In this document: in pieces, positions 11,461 through 24,009 of the stretch
Layout: each line of letters opens with the position of its first letter
Position numbering within the stretch: the stretch's first letter is position 1
NCBI GenBank assembly: GCA_947359465.1
Contig: OX375883.1
Coordinates: 93,832,411-93,896,410, forward strand
DNA from: Metellina segmentata
Lineage: Eukaryota; Arthropoda; Arachnida; Araneae; Tetragnathidae
DNA: 64,000 bases
Direction of reading: 5' to 3'
The notes under the pieces: generated by a model
The model's database searches: none
Seen by the model: only the letters and a program-made list of their open reading frames with translations
What the model was told of the DNA's origin: nothing
Translations under genes and position numbers: made by a program

Positions 11461-11830
11461 CAGCCGTCAAAAAAAAACTCACCCGATCACAATTTACATC
11501 GCAGAACAAAACGAAATATTAACAATAGATAGGATTAATGTTTTCTACAAATATCAATATTTAAAATTTCTCTAAGGGGCCGTCATCATATTAAATTGGG
11601 TGTTTGCTCCTATAATTTCAATTCGAAACCCCATCTTTTATCACAAATTTGGATTCTACACACAATTTCAGGCGGAAAGAAAAAAAAATTAATAAATTTT
11701 ATTCGATTTTTCACCGATTTGTAAATGTTTGAAAATTAGATCTAAAGTTAAATTGGTGTTTCACGTTTTTGTTATATTTGTACAAACAATAATTTTTCTT
11801 GGAAATTGTTTTTTTCATCCTTTGCTAACT

Positions 11831-12311
11831 CAGGGATCGAAATACCCGGGTGCACAGGTGAACTGTGCACCTGAAAATAAAACTGTGCACCTAATTTATT
11901 CCCTCTAGGTGCACGCAGTAATTTAAATTCCTAAATACACACAATGCAAAAACTTTAATCCAGCAAATGCTATGTTGCAATGAAGGAAAAATACAAAAAG
12001 AAGTATGGACACTAAATCTTATGGGTAAAGATCTGCCAAAAACGTAGACGTTTCTGATTGCCCACCAATGTCTGATGATGACTGAATATTTGTAAGTAAT
12101 AATTTCGGAGGTAAAAAAAATGGTTAAATATTTTTATTGAAATTATTATGGTTAATATTATTATCCAAACATACACAACTAATAAAGTAGTTTACATTAC
12201 ATTATTCTCTTATATTACTTTTTTTTAATGTGCACCAAAAATATAATCTGTGCACCTAATTTAAAAACTTAGGTGCTCCTCGTGCACCTTATTAAAATTA
12301 TATTTCGAGGC
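11831..12311. mobile_element. hAT MITE with GTGCAC-rich ends
   Basis: The left end cagggatcgaaata and the right end tatttcgaggc are inverted. Flanks TGCTAACT and CTCTAACT are a decayed 8-bp TSD. Both sub-ends contain repeated tgtgcaccta motifs. The related element at 43182-43919 has the same ends and a perfect TSD. The paralogous sequence at 49007-49027 lacks this insertion. Confidence 0.8.
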
Positions 12312-12718
12312 CTCTAACTAAATACCCAAACACTATCAACAAACATTTTTATTATCAAACTAAATTTACTATTTTTTTATCAACTATGAAATTAATATTC
12401 ATAAAAGTTATGATTAGAAACATCTGCAAATTTTGGCTCCGTATGATTCAACTGTTACTGAAATATCGGAATTCCAAATTCCAGCTCCTTACGTGCATAA
12501 TTAGTAGTCCAGTGAGACTGTTTGCAAAATTCGATGATTATTATCGTTATTGGGGATTGTTCACAAAGTGAATACAGAAATTTCTGATAACAGATCCTGT
12601 GATTCAATCAGAATAGATTCTGACTTTGTCATCATCTTTATGGACTCCTTACTATGGCGCCTGTAACAGGTCATTGACTGTGACAACCACTACACGTCTT
12701 CTCTAATATTAATATTTA

Positions 12719-14061
12719 AATATGAAAAGTTAATATTCATCATAAATGAAGTGTTTGTGTGTGGGGGGGGGGACTGTCCTGACGAATCTATGGCACTTAC
12801 AATAATGGGATTCAGCAAAGATAGTCCGAATTTTTTGCAATTTTTCTATCGTGCCCGAAATTTAAAATTCAATCTAGAACATTTTTAAATGAATTTAATT
12901 TTATTAGGTTTTTTCAACCTCATATCTTTGTTCCGGTAATTGAAGAAAGGACAGAATTTTGCTATTTTCCCCTCTGACGTCACATTACAATCGCAATTTA
13001 ATGGAAATGCGCAGTCTACAGTCAAACGATTCCACGACGAACATTTTGACTAGCAGTGTTTAGTTCTTTTTTTTGTAAAAATAGGGATCGTTAAAGATAG
13101 ATTGAAAATTTCAACGGATTTGAAATCTGCGGAAACTTTTAAGCATAGAAACTTTACATTTGATTTTCTTTTAATATATAATTTTTCAATTAAATCTTTA
13201 TTATTTTCGCAAGCTATTGCGATGTCACACAAATAGGATCTCTTCGCAATCCGAATTTGACAATAACGAGGACATTAGGGCGTTGCACGTGGTGTTCGTT
13301 TGCGAAGTAAACTATAGGTCATAATATTCAGCAAACCAAATTGGAATTGGTATGGAATTCATTCCAATAGGCTACGAATTTCCATTTGGTAGGCATACCA
13401 ACCAACACCACGGGCAAAGCCAAGATGGCTGTTATCGAATTTCGTGGTATTTGACAATGACAAGGCCATCACGGCGTTGCCCTTGGTGTATTTTTGCGAA
13501 GTAAGCCATAGGTCATAATATTCATAATTTGGTTTGCGAAGTAAACCATAGATCAAAATATGCATAATTTGGTTTTCAAAGTAAACCATAGGTCATAATA
13601 TTCATAATTTGGTTTTCGAAGTAAACCATAGGTCATAATATTCATAATTTGGTTTTCGGAGTAAACCATAGATCATAATATTCATAATTTGGTTTGCGAA
13701 GCAAACGAACACCACGTTAAAAGCCGTGATGGCTGTTATCGAATTTGGTCGCAGTTGACAATGACGAGCCCCTCACGGCGTTGTCCGTGGTGTTGTTTTG
13801 CGAAGCAAAACATAATATTCATAATTTGCAGTAAATCCATTTCAATAGGCTACGAATTTCCATTTAGTTTGAGAAGCAAACCAAAACCACGGGCAACGCA
13901 GTGATGGCTATTATCCAAAAGGCTACGAATTCCCATTGGGTTAGCGAATAAGCAAACCCAATGGGAATTCGTTGCAATCACCGGGGGTTAGCGAGCAGTA
14001 ATCACACGTGACCCCACGAAAAGAACTTTCACGGGCAACGCCGTTCTGGCCAGTGGCTAGT
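12719..14061. mobile_element. Unclassified 1.3-kb insertion with ~12-bp TSD
   Basis: TATTAATATTTA (12707-12718) and TATTAATGTTTA (14062-14073) flank it, and the second long-TIR copy lacks it at 49401. The right half repeats caccacgggcaacgcc/ggcgttgcc blocks in both orientations around a 40-bp minisatellite. A segment near 13083-13130 (ggatcgtt, then aaaatttcaacggattt) recurs near 16530. It encodes nothing I recognise. Confidence 0.6.
13494..13697. repeat. 40-bp tandem repeat, five units
   Basis: Unit: a 'gaagtaaaccataggtca' block followed by 'taatattcataatttgg'. Five near-identical copies, flanked by inverted caccacg/cgtggtg motifs. Confidence 0.9.
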
Positions 14062-14328
14062 TATTAATGTTTATAATGTGATTAAACTCCGAATATTTAT
14101 ACGTTCCTTAAATTGTTATATGGATTTTCTCGGTCAGTTTTACGCCGTTTTACAATATTTTTTCATCAAATCTGCATGACATTTTGTGCAGAATCCAAAT
14201 TTTGATAAAAGAAGGGGATTTGTATGGAAATTATCGGTGCAAGCACCCAATTTAATATGAAAACCGGGCCCTTAGACAAATTTTTAATTTTGATATTTGT
14301 AGAAAACATTGATACTTTTAAACGGCTG

Positions 14329-14665
14329 TACAATCTATCTTGAAAAATTTAGGTTTCCATAAAAATTTAATATGAAATTAAATACCTTTGCCTTCCTCTT
14401 TCCAACCCCAAATGAAAATGCCAAATGCATTCTATCAAAATCACAATTTGGATTCAATTCTACCGGCAAAGTATGCGTTTGACTAGTATGAATGAGATTA
14501 AGGCGTCGTAACAAATGTAAACAATACCACGTGATCGTAAGGAGACGGTAACCAATCGAAAGTTACGACTTAACCCGCCATTTAAAAAAAAGGTTCTTGA
14601 TAATCTGTGGCTTAACTCTGATCAGCGGATCCACTGATCCTAGGGTTAACTCGAGATTTGTTGGA
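14329..14665. repeat. Dispersed repeat R1, right half
   Basis: aatttaggtttccataaaaa, cacgtgatcgtaaggagacg and the tail gatcctagggttaactcgag match 50530-50860, where this half follows the left half directly. Confidence 0.75.
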
Positions 14666-16109
14666 TATGGGCGTTAGAATTATTCTCTCTCTCTCTAAAG
14701 ATTGAAAAAATTCAGATTCTTTAAAAATTTTTGGTGATTTAGTTATTAAGTATATTTTGGGATAAAGCAACTCTACACTAGTCAGAAATCTAGCGACACT
14801 CAGATGGTACCAAGTAACGTCATATTTTACGTCATTAATTTATATCCTGTTTGTACTTACCGGTCACGTATATTGTGGTATTAACACCCCCCCCCTAAGC
14901 AGAAATTTATCTCATACAAAAAACGAATGAAAATGCGACACGATAACAAATATGATACTATACGCTTATTTTCTGTCGTTAGAATTGATGGTCGTTATTT
15001 ATCAAGCTCTCATAAGGTCCATGTAATTTCTTACAATAATAGCTACAGCGACTCTACGTCATATGGTGCTCTACTGTATGAAAGGTTACGTAATTTTTGT
15101 GATTGACGTATAAAATATGAATTAGAAAACCTGTTTTAGAAACAAATCTTTAGAAGATTACAGTTCAGATAATTTACAGCATAAATCATCCCGGAGAACA
15201 AATACTCACGCTTGAGAACTAATTTGATTTTCCGCCATTTTGACACTACTTGGTGTTAAGGTGTATGTGTATGCTAGAAATCACGAAAATCGAACAAAAT
15301 ATCCAATTTGTGTTTCATTAATTCAAAATAATTTCCTTTTTCTCAGTTTCAAGCGATACAAATCTTGCAAATATACTTGAAATACTTTTCAATTTTTGCA
15401 AGGGAGTTCGTTAGTTACTGTCACCAGGAACCAGACATGTCTCCCAAACTTTATGGAACTCAATCAGAGTTAAGTCTAAAAGTGGATTTTTAATTGATTT
15501 TTAAGTACTGAAATTCCTGAAAAAATGTGTACCGTTCCTTGATTCAAAAATTGTAAAAATAAACTATTTCTTCTAGATGAAAGTTCAAAACGTGAAGAAT
15601 AATATCAAGAATAATTTTTAACAGGAATCGTCTTTCTGAATAAATTAATTTTGGAATATGATGTTTCAAAGAACATGCTAATTAGTTAATTGTATGGTAA
15701 TTAGATAATTACTTATTTGCACAATCTGATTTTTTCTCCCTGAAATGATTTTAAGAATACACCAATTACCTATGGTAAAAAAAACTGGATTTTTTAAGTC
15801 AAAATTAAAACCAATTCTTCTAGGGTATACGTACACTTTAATCACATAAGTGTAGTATGCCATCTACCTTCAAATGAAATAGATAGTGGATATAGGCGGA
15901 ATCACTGTCTTGAGATCTCGTAAAGGTAAGTCATGTGAGCCTACGAATTAACTTCGGTCGTTTGGATTTCGAAGCAAAGACTAATGTTTTTCATCACACC
16001 GAATCACTTTAATAATAAATAATTAGTTCCAAATTAGCATGCATTTATTTTCCCACAAGCACTGACAGATCTTCAAAGCGAGCGACTGGTTTGTAGGTAT
16101 GTAATTTAA
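14666..16109. other. No gene recognised
   Basis: AT-rich. Short (TC)n near 14685 and a C-run near 14887. No family-level coding signal. Confidence 0.45.
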
Positions 16110-16208
16110 TCTACGTCGTACAGGAGCAATACAGCGGGCTATTGTTGATGGTCCTGGATCAATTCCGAAGGAAAAGATCAAAGGAGAACACCCCATGCTT
16201 TTGAAATG
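16110..16208 (-). repeat. SINE tail fragment, antisense
   Basis: acgtcgtacaggagcaatac, gcgggctattgttgatgg and gatcaaaggagaacacc match the main SINE 3' half. Confidence 0.65.
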
Positions 16209-16319
16209 TCATTTTGGAATAGCATGGAATTGTGTGCACATACTACTTCTATTTCATTAGAAGGTCGGTGTAGCATGCCAAATTACGTCATAAATTAAAA
16301 AGAAGGTACCCAAACACTA

Positions 16320-17059
16320 AAGCTACGGTTTCCTAATAAAGCAGAGCCGTTATCTAGCAGCCTAGATACGTCATGATGCGCCAGGCTGTCTTATCAGATA
16401 CCACTGATGTCAACTTAGACGGACAGAATACAGTGGATAATGGACAATACAGACGGATGTCGTGGTTTATTTCATTCGAGAAACAAAACAAAGGGTTTTT
16501 TTATTCTCTTGTCCAAGTTTTTAACTTCGGGATCGTTGGAGATAGAGTAAAAATTTCAACGGATTTCAAATCAACGTAAAATTATACGCCAGATCGATCC
16601 CAAAAACAAATTGACTATTCAATTATTTGCCATTTGATTATTTAATTGTGTATTAAATAATTAATTATTTATTTAAAGAAAATATCACACTTAAGGTATC
16701 TATCTAGTGTAAAGTTTTTAATATAGCTTTAACGAGAGAGAGAGAGACCTCGATTTTACAAAAACGAACTAAACAATGCAACAATAAAATATTTGTTTGT
16801 TATGCTTCCCTCCGCTTGAATCGTTTGGCGCAGGAATTTAAATGTTGCCGCTACAAGAGAAAAAACGTTTCCCAACTGTTTGAGACCGCTTGACGATCGT
16901 CCTGCAAATGACGGCTCCGCTAATTTTCGTTACGCTCACAAACAACGCTCTCTAGGAAACCAAAGCCATCTGTTTGTATAAACATCGTTTTAGTGACGTC
17001 ATCTACGGATACATTACGGCTGCTAGATATCTGCTCATCTTTCTTAGAAAACCGTAGCT
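16320..17059. mobile_element. TIR element with TA flanks, unclassified
   Basis: The left end aagctacggtttcctaa is inverted at the right as ttagaaaaccgtagct. The similarity continues for about 70 bp, including tctagcagcc. TA dinucleotides flank both ends (16318-16319, 17060-17061). It is 740 bp with no transposase, so a Tc1/mariner-type MITE is the likeliest class. It contains a TGACGTCA palindrome at 16994. Confidence 0.65.
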
Positions 17060-17479
17060 TAACAGCCTCAGTGTTTTATCTCTACAGAAAAAACTGTCCC
17101 ATAAGAAACGCTTGTGCACATACAAAAGAGTCGTACGTTTTGTTATTTAAATAAAAGAAGCGACTTAAAACTCTACGTTTAATCAAGCTTTCTTTTGGAG
17201 ATCATAATTAATGCGTATGTTACGATTTTTTAATGTTTCGAATCATCATATTAATTCGGAAGGTAAGTTAATGTTATTCAGTTCGTAAGAAATAAAATAA
17301 ATAAGAATAGTTAATTGTTTTATTCAGTACATAAGAAATAAAATAAATGTTTCTTAAAAGATTAATTAAATTTATCTTGGAATCTAAATTAATAATGTAT
17401 GTCGACACGCTGTATAGAGTTAATTGAATTAAGTACAACTAATTTTAATGAATGAAACATTTAAAAGGATTGATTTCTC

Positions 17480-18700
17480 ATGAAAGTGATGACTCAAAAG
17501 AAGATTTAGTTTTGTATTAACAAATAATCTAGAATTAAATTCAAACAAACCATGAACATCAAATTAGGGCTGCTCTTTTTAAATAAAAACTGTTATGCTA
17601 AATGTTTGTTTTAAATTTGAACAAAACGTTAAAAAATAAAATCAGGAAATGGGTTACACTCTTTAGAAAAACATTTTTATTAAATTCCAGCAAGCTATGG
17701 ATATTGAATCACGATAAGGGCTGTACTATTTTGGTAAACAATAGTATTTTATTTAAACAAATCATGTAAATCAAATGAAAAATTGCGAATCTCTTAAGAA
17801 CCCATATTTTGATAAACGATTGTATTAAATTTCAACAATCTATGTTAATAAAATCAAAATTAGACTCTACTTTTGATAAACATTTCATTAAATTTGAACA
17901 AAGCATGGAAATAAATTCAGAAAGTAGGATGTACCCTATTGATAAACAACGGTATTTAAGTCAAACAAACCATGGAATGAAATTATAAAATGGCTAATAT
18001 TTTACTAAGCCTTATTTTCACAAACAATTAAATTAAATTTGAAGAAACCTCTAATTTCAATCGAGAAAAAATGGCTACACATTTCTTTTAGATCCTTATT
18101 TGGTGAATTAATGTGGTAAATTTGAACAATTCTGGAAAATGGCTTCGCGCGTTGAAGAAACAAGTGAACTTAATTGCAACAAACCATAGTAATCAAATGA
18201 GTAAAGGGCAACAAATCAACTGGGTAATCTTACACGCTAACAATTAAACTAGCATTAGTAAACCCTAATTGAATATACGATTGTATATTAAATTTGAACA
18301 GACCGAGTAAATCCAATCAAGAAATAAGTGACATTTTTTTAAACATTTTTATTAAATTCGAAAAAACCATGAATATAAAATCGAGAACTACGTTGTTCTC
18401 TCGTGGTTCACAATTGTGTATTACTCAATCAACTCATGGAAATAAAATGAGAAAATGGCCCATCTTATAATAACCCCCTATTTTGATAAACGATTGTACT
18501 AAATTCAACAAACCATTAGTATGAAATGAGAAAAAAGGCTGCACTATTTTGATAAACCCTGTTGATGATTTGATAATTTATTGAAGTAAAAATTGAAACA
18601 ACTAAAATCAAGAAATAGGCCATAAACTTTTGATAAACAATTGTATTTAATTTGAGCCAACATTGAAATCAATTGAAGATATGGTTTCAAATTAACTAGA
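17480..18700. repeat. Ancient tandem repeat, ~70-bp unit
   Basis: About 15 strongly diverged units, each with a 'ttgataaacaattgta' block, then 'aaatttgaacaaaccatgg' and 'aataaaatgagaaa'. Spacing between the 'aacaaaccatgg' blocks is mostly 65-75 bp. There is no coding. Confidence 0.6.
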
Positions 18701-20456
18701 TAACTCTACAAGCTATCTATTGAGCTAAAATTAGTTGACTCTAATTTAAAATTTGAATTTTTTGTATGAAATTCGTATAGACCAAGTAATTTAAATCAGA
18801 ATCATAGGCTCTATTGAATAAAATATGAGAATATCTATTCAAATATAACAATAAAGTATCCTTAAATTAATCAATCTTTTAGCTCCGTAGCTGAATCGTC
18901 TTCTTTTTGTTGTCTCACTTTCTTCGAGAAGCTTAGAAATGTAAATTCAAAAAATGCATCTTCACGAAAATTCGAATCAATCACAAAATATTTTGAAAAT
19001 AATACAATGTCACTGATTTTCAAAAAAATACGGTTCCAAATATGGGATCCAAAAATAATATACTACACAAAGGATTTGTAATCATTAATCATTACGTATC
19101 AAAGTAAAATTATTCTGATAGACAATTGTATCACATTAAAGTCTGTACACGACAAAATCTATGGAAACATCCAGTTTCATACGATTTCATGTGAGTTTTC
19201 ATATCGAAGCAATTGAAAGTACGTCAAACTCAATGAAGCTGAAATGGCGCTTCTATCCAAGTTCTTGTCGTTTCACTCCAACAAATTCCATTACATTCCT
19301 TTCAATCGCAATCTTTTAAATAACAAGCTATGCCTCTATCCCAAATATTTCATTTGCGAAGGTTCGAAAACGAAGAGCATTCCATGAAAGCGTTTAGTAA
19401 ATATTTCTGAACAAGTTTTTCGCATTAGTCATTGTTAAAACTTTCCCATTTACTACAAAGGACGAAACAAAAATAAATAAATATGGTGGTAAACAGACAT
19501 ATTTAAACGGCAGATGTTTTTTCGAAGTATTCATAAATCTTCATGGCCATTTCTGGTGTTTTCAACACGCATATGATACTGATGTTCCGGAATTCTCGCG
19601 AATTGACACATGGCGGATTTTTAAATTACTTTCTTGTTGTTCCTGTAATCTTCTTTTCATGGTAATTCTACTTACCTTTTAAAACAAGCTTGTGAAGTAT
19701 GCATAATGATACCCGGGCATAACTTATGTTTTAACGTAATGGAAGAAATGGGAAAAGTATGTAAAACATTTGTTTAAATGGAGTCGCAGTTGTTTCTGAA
19801 GAACGAAAATTTTAAGTGATAATGGAAGAAAAAATAGATAGTTTGTGAATTCCGTTGTAAACGGGCATTCTAGATTGCATTCGATTTAAAATAAAGTTTA
19901 CGAAAGATGTTACAAACACATGAGAGGCAAATGGAAGATTTGGTTTCATACGATTCCAATGATGTTCGAATAATAACCAAGCTGTGTGAATAAAATCACG
20001 TCTAAAATGCCAACTAAAGGAAATCTAGCAGCTCTGATGTAGCCTAAACTTCAAATACCTATTCGAAATAAAAAATTATTATTGCTTTTTAATTTTATAA
20101 TGATAATTTTGGTGGTTCCAAATTCTGTGGCAAAATTTTTTTAGGATGGAAAGGTCCACACACGCATACACAAATATTTTGGAACAAAATATTTTTCGAA
20201 TATCTCTTTAAAAGGAAAAATTAAAACAATATTTTCAAGAGGACCTAGTTTTGATTGATCTAAGTTGAGTCTTCACAAGAATCGAAAAAAAATTTCGAAA
20301 AGCTTTCGAAACTTTGACTTAAGTAGCTTTTGAGATGATTATTCTTGAAAAGGTATACTCCAAGTTACAAAGTTTGAAAAATAGGAAAAAATATCGTTTT
20401 TTAGTTGGCACCCCTGTGATTCATATATTCCACATGTATTGCTTTCTGTAATCGGA
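18701..20456. other. No gene recognised
   Basis: AT-rich unique-looking sequence on both strands. No repeat end, tRNA or protein family noticed. Confidence 0.45.
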
Positions 20457-20725
20457 GGCCACAGTTAGCAGAGTTGCGGATGTAACCGGGGGTTTGTGAG
20501 TACGAACCATAGACCATTATGTGATTGATGGTTGAACCACGTTAAATTTCTCGTGGCTTCAAAAGTCCTCACGTTTGATTGGTGTGGAATCTTGGAGGGT
20601 TGGACTCCAGGTGTTGACCTCTTCCTCTGACTGTGTCTGAAATCTACGAGGTACTACCATTAAACCTTCGAGATTTATCTCGGATCTTCGCCAATTGCCC
20701 GTTGTGTTCAGCGCTTAATACAATT
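20457..20725 (+). repeat. Diverged SINE copy, sense
   Basis: Head aggccacagttagcagagtt, then gtcctcacg, gattggtgtggaatcttgga, a degraded cggatctt block and gcccgttgtgtt follow the order of the main SINE family. It ends in aattacctaacc. Confidence 0.6.
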
Positions 20726-21069
20726 ACCTAACCTAAACTTCTGTAATCAGACAGCTGAACAATGTCATTGGAGTGGCTATTTTTTTTACCTGTGGCTGTA
20801 GCAATATACGCAACTGATCAAGCAAACGTAACTCACATTAAAATTAACTGCAAAAGTAGCGAATAAATTCCATAGCAATTGATTTGATGTTAATTATGAC
20901 CGTTTGGAAATCTGGAAACAATGTCAATTTCTGTGCTACTTACCTTATTAAAACATACACATAGATAATTTGCGCTACAGACGTTGAAGTAAGTGTTCTG
21001 ATAATAAGTTTAGGATTGATTTAAATATACGAGTATATGCAGCTCTGTAACTCAAAACAAGGGCACATA

Positions 21070-21850
21070 CACTCTATAACAAAAAAAAAATCGAAGCACC
21101 AAGAAGGAATTGTCTAGGAGTTGTGCCGGGCTCGACATGGAACGGCACTGACTGGTGACGTATAGTCTTTTGTTCCGAGTCCCTTTTCAACTGTGTCCTG
21201 ACGACAACCTCTGACTTGTCTGGAGATATCCGGGACAGCGTAGGATACCGCTCTTATCGCACGCCATACAAGCCCACAACAGGGCGTCATGGTCTAGGGT
21301 GCCATCTTCTTTAATAGCTCGACCCTTTTGGAAGTCATTTCTGGCATCTTACATCACAGCGGTACGTAGACTACAACCTACAACTGGTTGTGTTACCTTT
21401 TGCGACACCCCAGACTTACATTTCAACAAGATAATGCCCATCCGCAAACGGCACGTGTTGCTATGAATTGTCTTCAAGCTTTTCCAACACTTCCTTGGCC
21501 AGATAGGTCTCCTGATATCCCTACCATAGAGTGCATTTGAGACGTTATGTGAAGCCGATTGCAACCATCCCGGAGTAATGACCATTTAGCCCAACAATTG
21601 GAGACAATTTGGCAAGAAATTCCACAGGACACCATTTGAGAACTTTACAGTCTATGCCACGCCGGGTGACAACTTGCATCCAGGCCAGAGGTGGACCAAT
21701 GCCTTTGTAACGGTCAAATTCTGCAATAAATCGTTCAATTGTTCTGAAATTTTAAACGTTTGTGTTTCTATGTATGTTCTTCACATCCACGAATTTTTAT
21801 CGCAATCTGATAACTCCTTCTTTGTTCGTCAGTGTTTTTGTTATAGAGTG
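21070..21850 (+). mobile_element. Tc1-like element, 5'-deleted
   Basis: Ends cactctataacaaaaa (21070) and its inverse tttttgttatagagtg (ending 21850) are flanked by TA at 21068-21069 and 21851-21852. At 781 bp it has lost the N-terminal half of the transposase. The family is distinct from the 5330 element. Confidence 0.85.
21185..21710 (+). pseudogene. Tc1-like transposase, catalytic half, several stops
   Basis: One frame from about 21286 reads GVMV-stop-GAIFFNSSTLL, then FQQDNAHPQTARVAMNCL (second catalytic aspartate block, near 21421), LPWPDRSPDIPTIE (third acidic residue) and a normal ending CIQARGG before TAA at 21708-21710. At least four in-frame stops interrupt it. The helix-turn-helix half is missing. 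A conserved family order with dead reading frame marks it as a decayed copy. Confidence 0.85.
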
Positions 21851-22520
21851 TATATTTGCAGCTCGTCAGATCAAAAAAAGGCCACACCAATTAAACGGAA
21901 AAATTGGCGAATGATTTCTATAGTGGCTGATTTTTATATTTTTTAAAATCGCTAGGAATTTCGGAAACATTACATTTTTGTTCAACGTACGATAGTGAAA
22001 TATAAGCATTGATAAGTTGCTCTAAAGACGTTTTAGTGTCTGTTTTAATAAAAGAGAAGTTTAGGATGGTTTAAAATATATATGCAGCTGCTTAGCTCAA
22101 ATCAGGCACATATAAACTGAGCGGCAAACTTGTAAAATCGATTCCGTAGAGGTTAATCTTATATTACCTGTTACCGTTGGGTAAACTGTAAATAATATCA
22201 ATTCTGTGCTTCTACGTCAGTGAAATATAAACATAGACAAGTTACTCTAAAGATGTTGAAGTAGCTGTTCAGATTAAAAAAAAAAAGAAGTTTCAGTGTT
22301 GTCTTAAATATTTATGCAACTCCACAACACAAATCAAGCACATTATTTACACTAAGTGGAAAAACAAGCTAATGCATAGTTGTTGATTCATATAACTTAT
22401 TACCGTTTGAAAATCTGAAAGCAATACCAATTTCCGTTCTACTTGCGGTAGTGAAATGTATACAGATACCTTACTCTAAAGACGTTGAAGTAGTTGTTCT
22501 GATAAGAGAGACGAAATCCA

Positions 22521-22849
22521 GCTGCTGTCCTGTCGAAAGAGTTTGGCCATGTTCCCAAAGCACTTGGATAATAAATAGATTATATACATAATTTCCAATC
22601 CCTCAAGCCGCAGTCTTTACTTTATCATCAGTAGATATATCCACACTTGGCTCTCTAAAGAGAGGTAAAATGTCTGGGGTCCCACGTCCTTGGAATGGTT
22701 AAGGCTAGGCATATAAGGGCTGAGATAAGATATATAAATATTCACCCATTAGTTTGAAGTCTATGAGAGCTCTCAAAGGCGAAGCCAGAGTATGAGATGT
22801 AGGACAATCACAAGGATATGATGCTTCTCTTTCTTTATCAGGTAGGTAT
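22521..22849. other. No gene recognised
   Basis: Somewhat richer in GC than its surroundings but no family recognised on either strand. Confidence 0.4.
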
Positions 22850-22985
22850 TTGAATTTACGTCGCACTGAAGTAAACAAATCGGACTCTTGGTGACTCCGG
22901 GATCAATCCCATGAGGGTTATATCGACGGCAATATTTGCAACAGATGAAATGGGATGCAGTTTAAAAGATATACCAAGGATACCA
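22850..22985 (-). repeat. SINE fragment, antisense
   Basis: acgtcgcactgaagtaaaca, ccgggatcaatcccatgagg and the following positions follow the antisense main SINE order, heavily diverged. Confidence 0.5.
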
Positions 22986-23173
22986 AGGAAACACATTATA
23001 TGATGTTTAGAAAGCAAATGTAGCATAGCAATTTAAATGAATTTGGTTGGTGACTATCTCCCATCGAATCTTTAAGCTTAAAATTGGACTGCTAAAGAAG
23101 TTTCGACGATAGTGATTAAAAACTGGACAATTTTGTAAATATTTATGAATGCTAAAAAGGACGATATAGGCAT

Positions 23174-23304
23174 CAGGGATACGACATCGACAGCAAAATA
23201 TCGATGATCAAAATTAAAACATCGATGTTCATAATACATCGTCCAAAAACCATCGTTGTTTTTAAACTCCCCCCCCCCCATTTCTTAAAACTGGTTTAAC
23301 AACC
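23174..23304. mobile_element. CATCGAT hAT-type MITE, copy 2, truncated
   Basis: Starts cagggatacgacatcgac and includes aaacatcgatgttcataata and cttaaaactggtttaacaac, then stops. A C-run sits at 23268. Right terminus absent. Confidence 0.7.
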
Positions 23305-23799
23305 CTAAACATTAATGTTCGCTGAGGAGGGGATTTAATTTGTAATTTGCCATTTTTATTGATTTATAAGTAAGACTCTTTTTAACTGTCGAAACAAAGT
23401 CAAAAAAATTAATAAGAACAATTAACAAATCCTTTATTTTCAAATTGCATAGAACAAAAGAAAATAATATTGACAACAATTTTACGTAGGTACTACTAAC
23501 TATAAGTATAGTTAGGTAGGTACATAAATAATTAATAACTAACAATATGTATTACTATAAACTTATGGGGGGGGGGGGAAAACAAAACAAACGTATTTTT
23601 TTTACTGAAAATAAAAGATTAAATATAAGAATAAAAGATATTGGGGCCTATAAATATTATGTCCCAATATTTGATATTTACAGTCTGTAAAAAACGAAGT
23701 TTGTTAACTTTCTCCACCTTAAGCCGACTAAGCTTTTTTTACTAAATATCCCACTAGTTAGGGAAAAAAACTCTTTCTAATGGAACAGATGACTTAATT
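23305..23799. other. No gene recognised
   Basis: AT-rich, with a G-run near 23567. Antisense open frames are Leu/Ile/Phe-rich and show no family signature. Confidence 0.4.
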
Positions 23800-23948
23800 T
23801 TTAACTGTGGTACTTTTTTAATTCAAAAATAAAGCTTCGACAATGTAAACAATGTTAAAACATCGATGTTTAACAAACATCGGCTCCAATACATCGATGG
23901 TAAATACATCGATGTGTTGAAAACATCGACATCGATGTCGCATCCCTA
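23800..23948. mobile_element. CATCGAT hAT-type MITE, copy 3, right part
   Basis: From the spacer-like gtggtactttttt to the terminal catcgatgtcgcatcccta. It carries five atcgatg blocks including the 'catcggctccaatacatcg' segment shared with copies 1, 4 and 8. Confidence 0.75.
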
Positions 23949-24009
23949 TTTCTGATGGGACAGATGTCGCCATCACTAACAAATGCTTAGTTGCACGGTT
24001 TTTTTTCCT

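Larger units (their letters stand above)
11461..14328. mobile_element. Long-TIR TA-type element, copy 1, with two later insertions
   Basis: The left arm (cagccgtcaaaaaaaaactc onward to about 11670) is the inverted complement of the right arm (about 14160 to 14328, ending aacggctg). Internal sequence matches the second copy at 48296-49873. The span is 2,868 bp because a hAT MITE (11831-12311) and a 1.3-kb insertion (12719-14061) sit inside. Without them it is about 1.0-1.1 kb. The flanking TA is clear at the right end (14329-14330) but decayed at the left. No transposase is visible. Confidence 0.8.
20760..22520. repeat. ~230-bp tandem repeat, split by a Tc1-like element
   Basis: Units carry 'gttactctaaagacgttgaa', 'gttctgataa' and 'atatgcagct'. 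The 'gacgttgaagta' block recurs near 20975, 22023, 22250 and 22480. The element at 21070-21850 interrupts the array, so the array is older. Confidence 0.65.
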
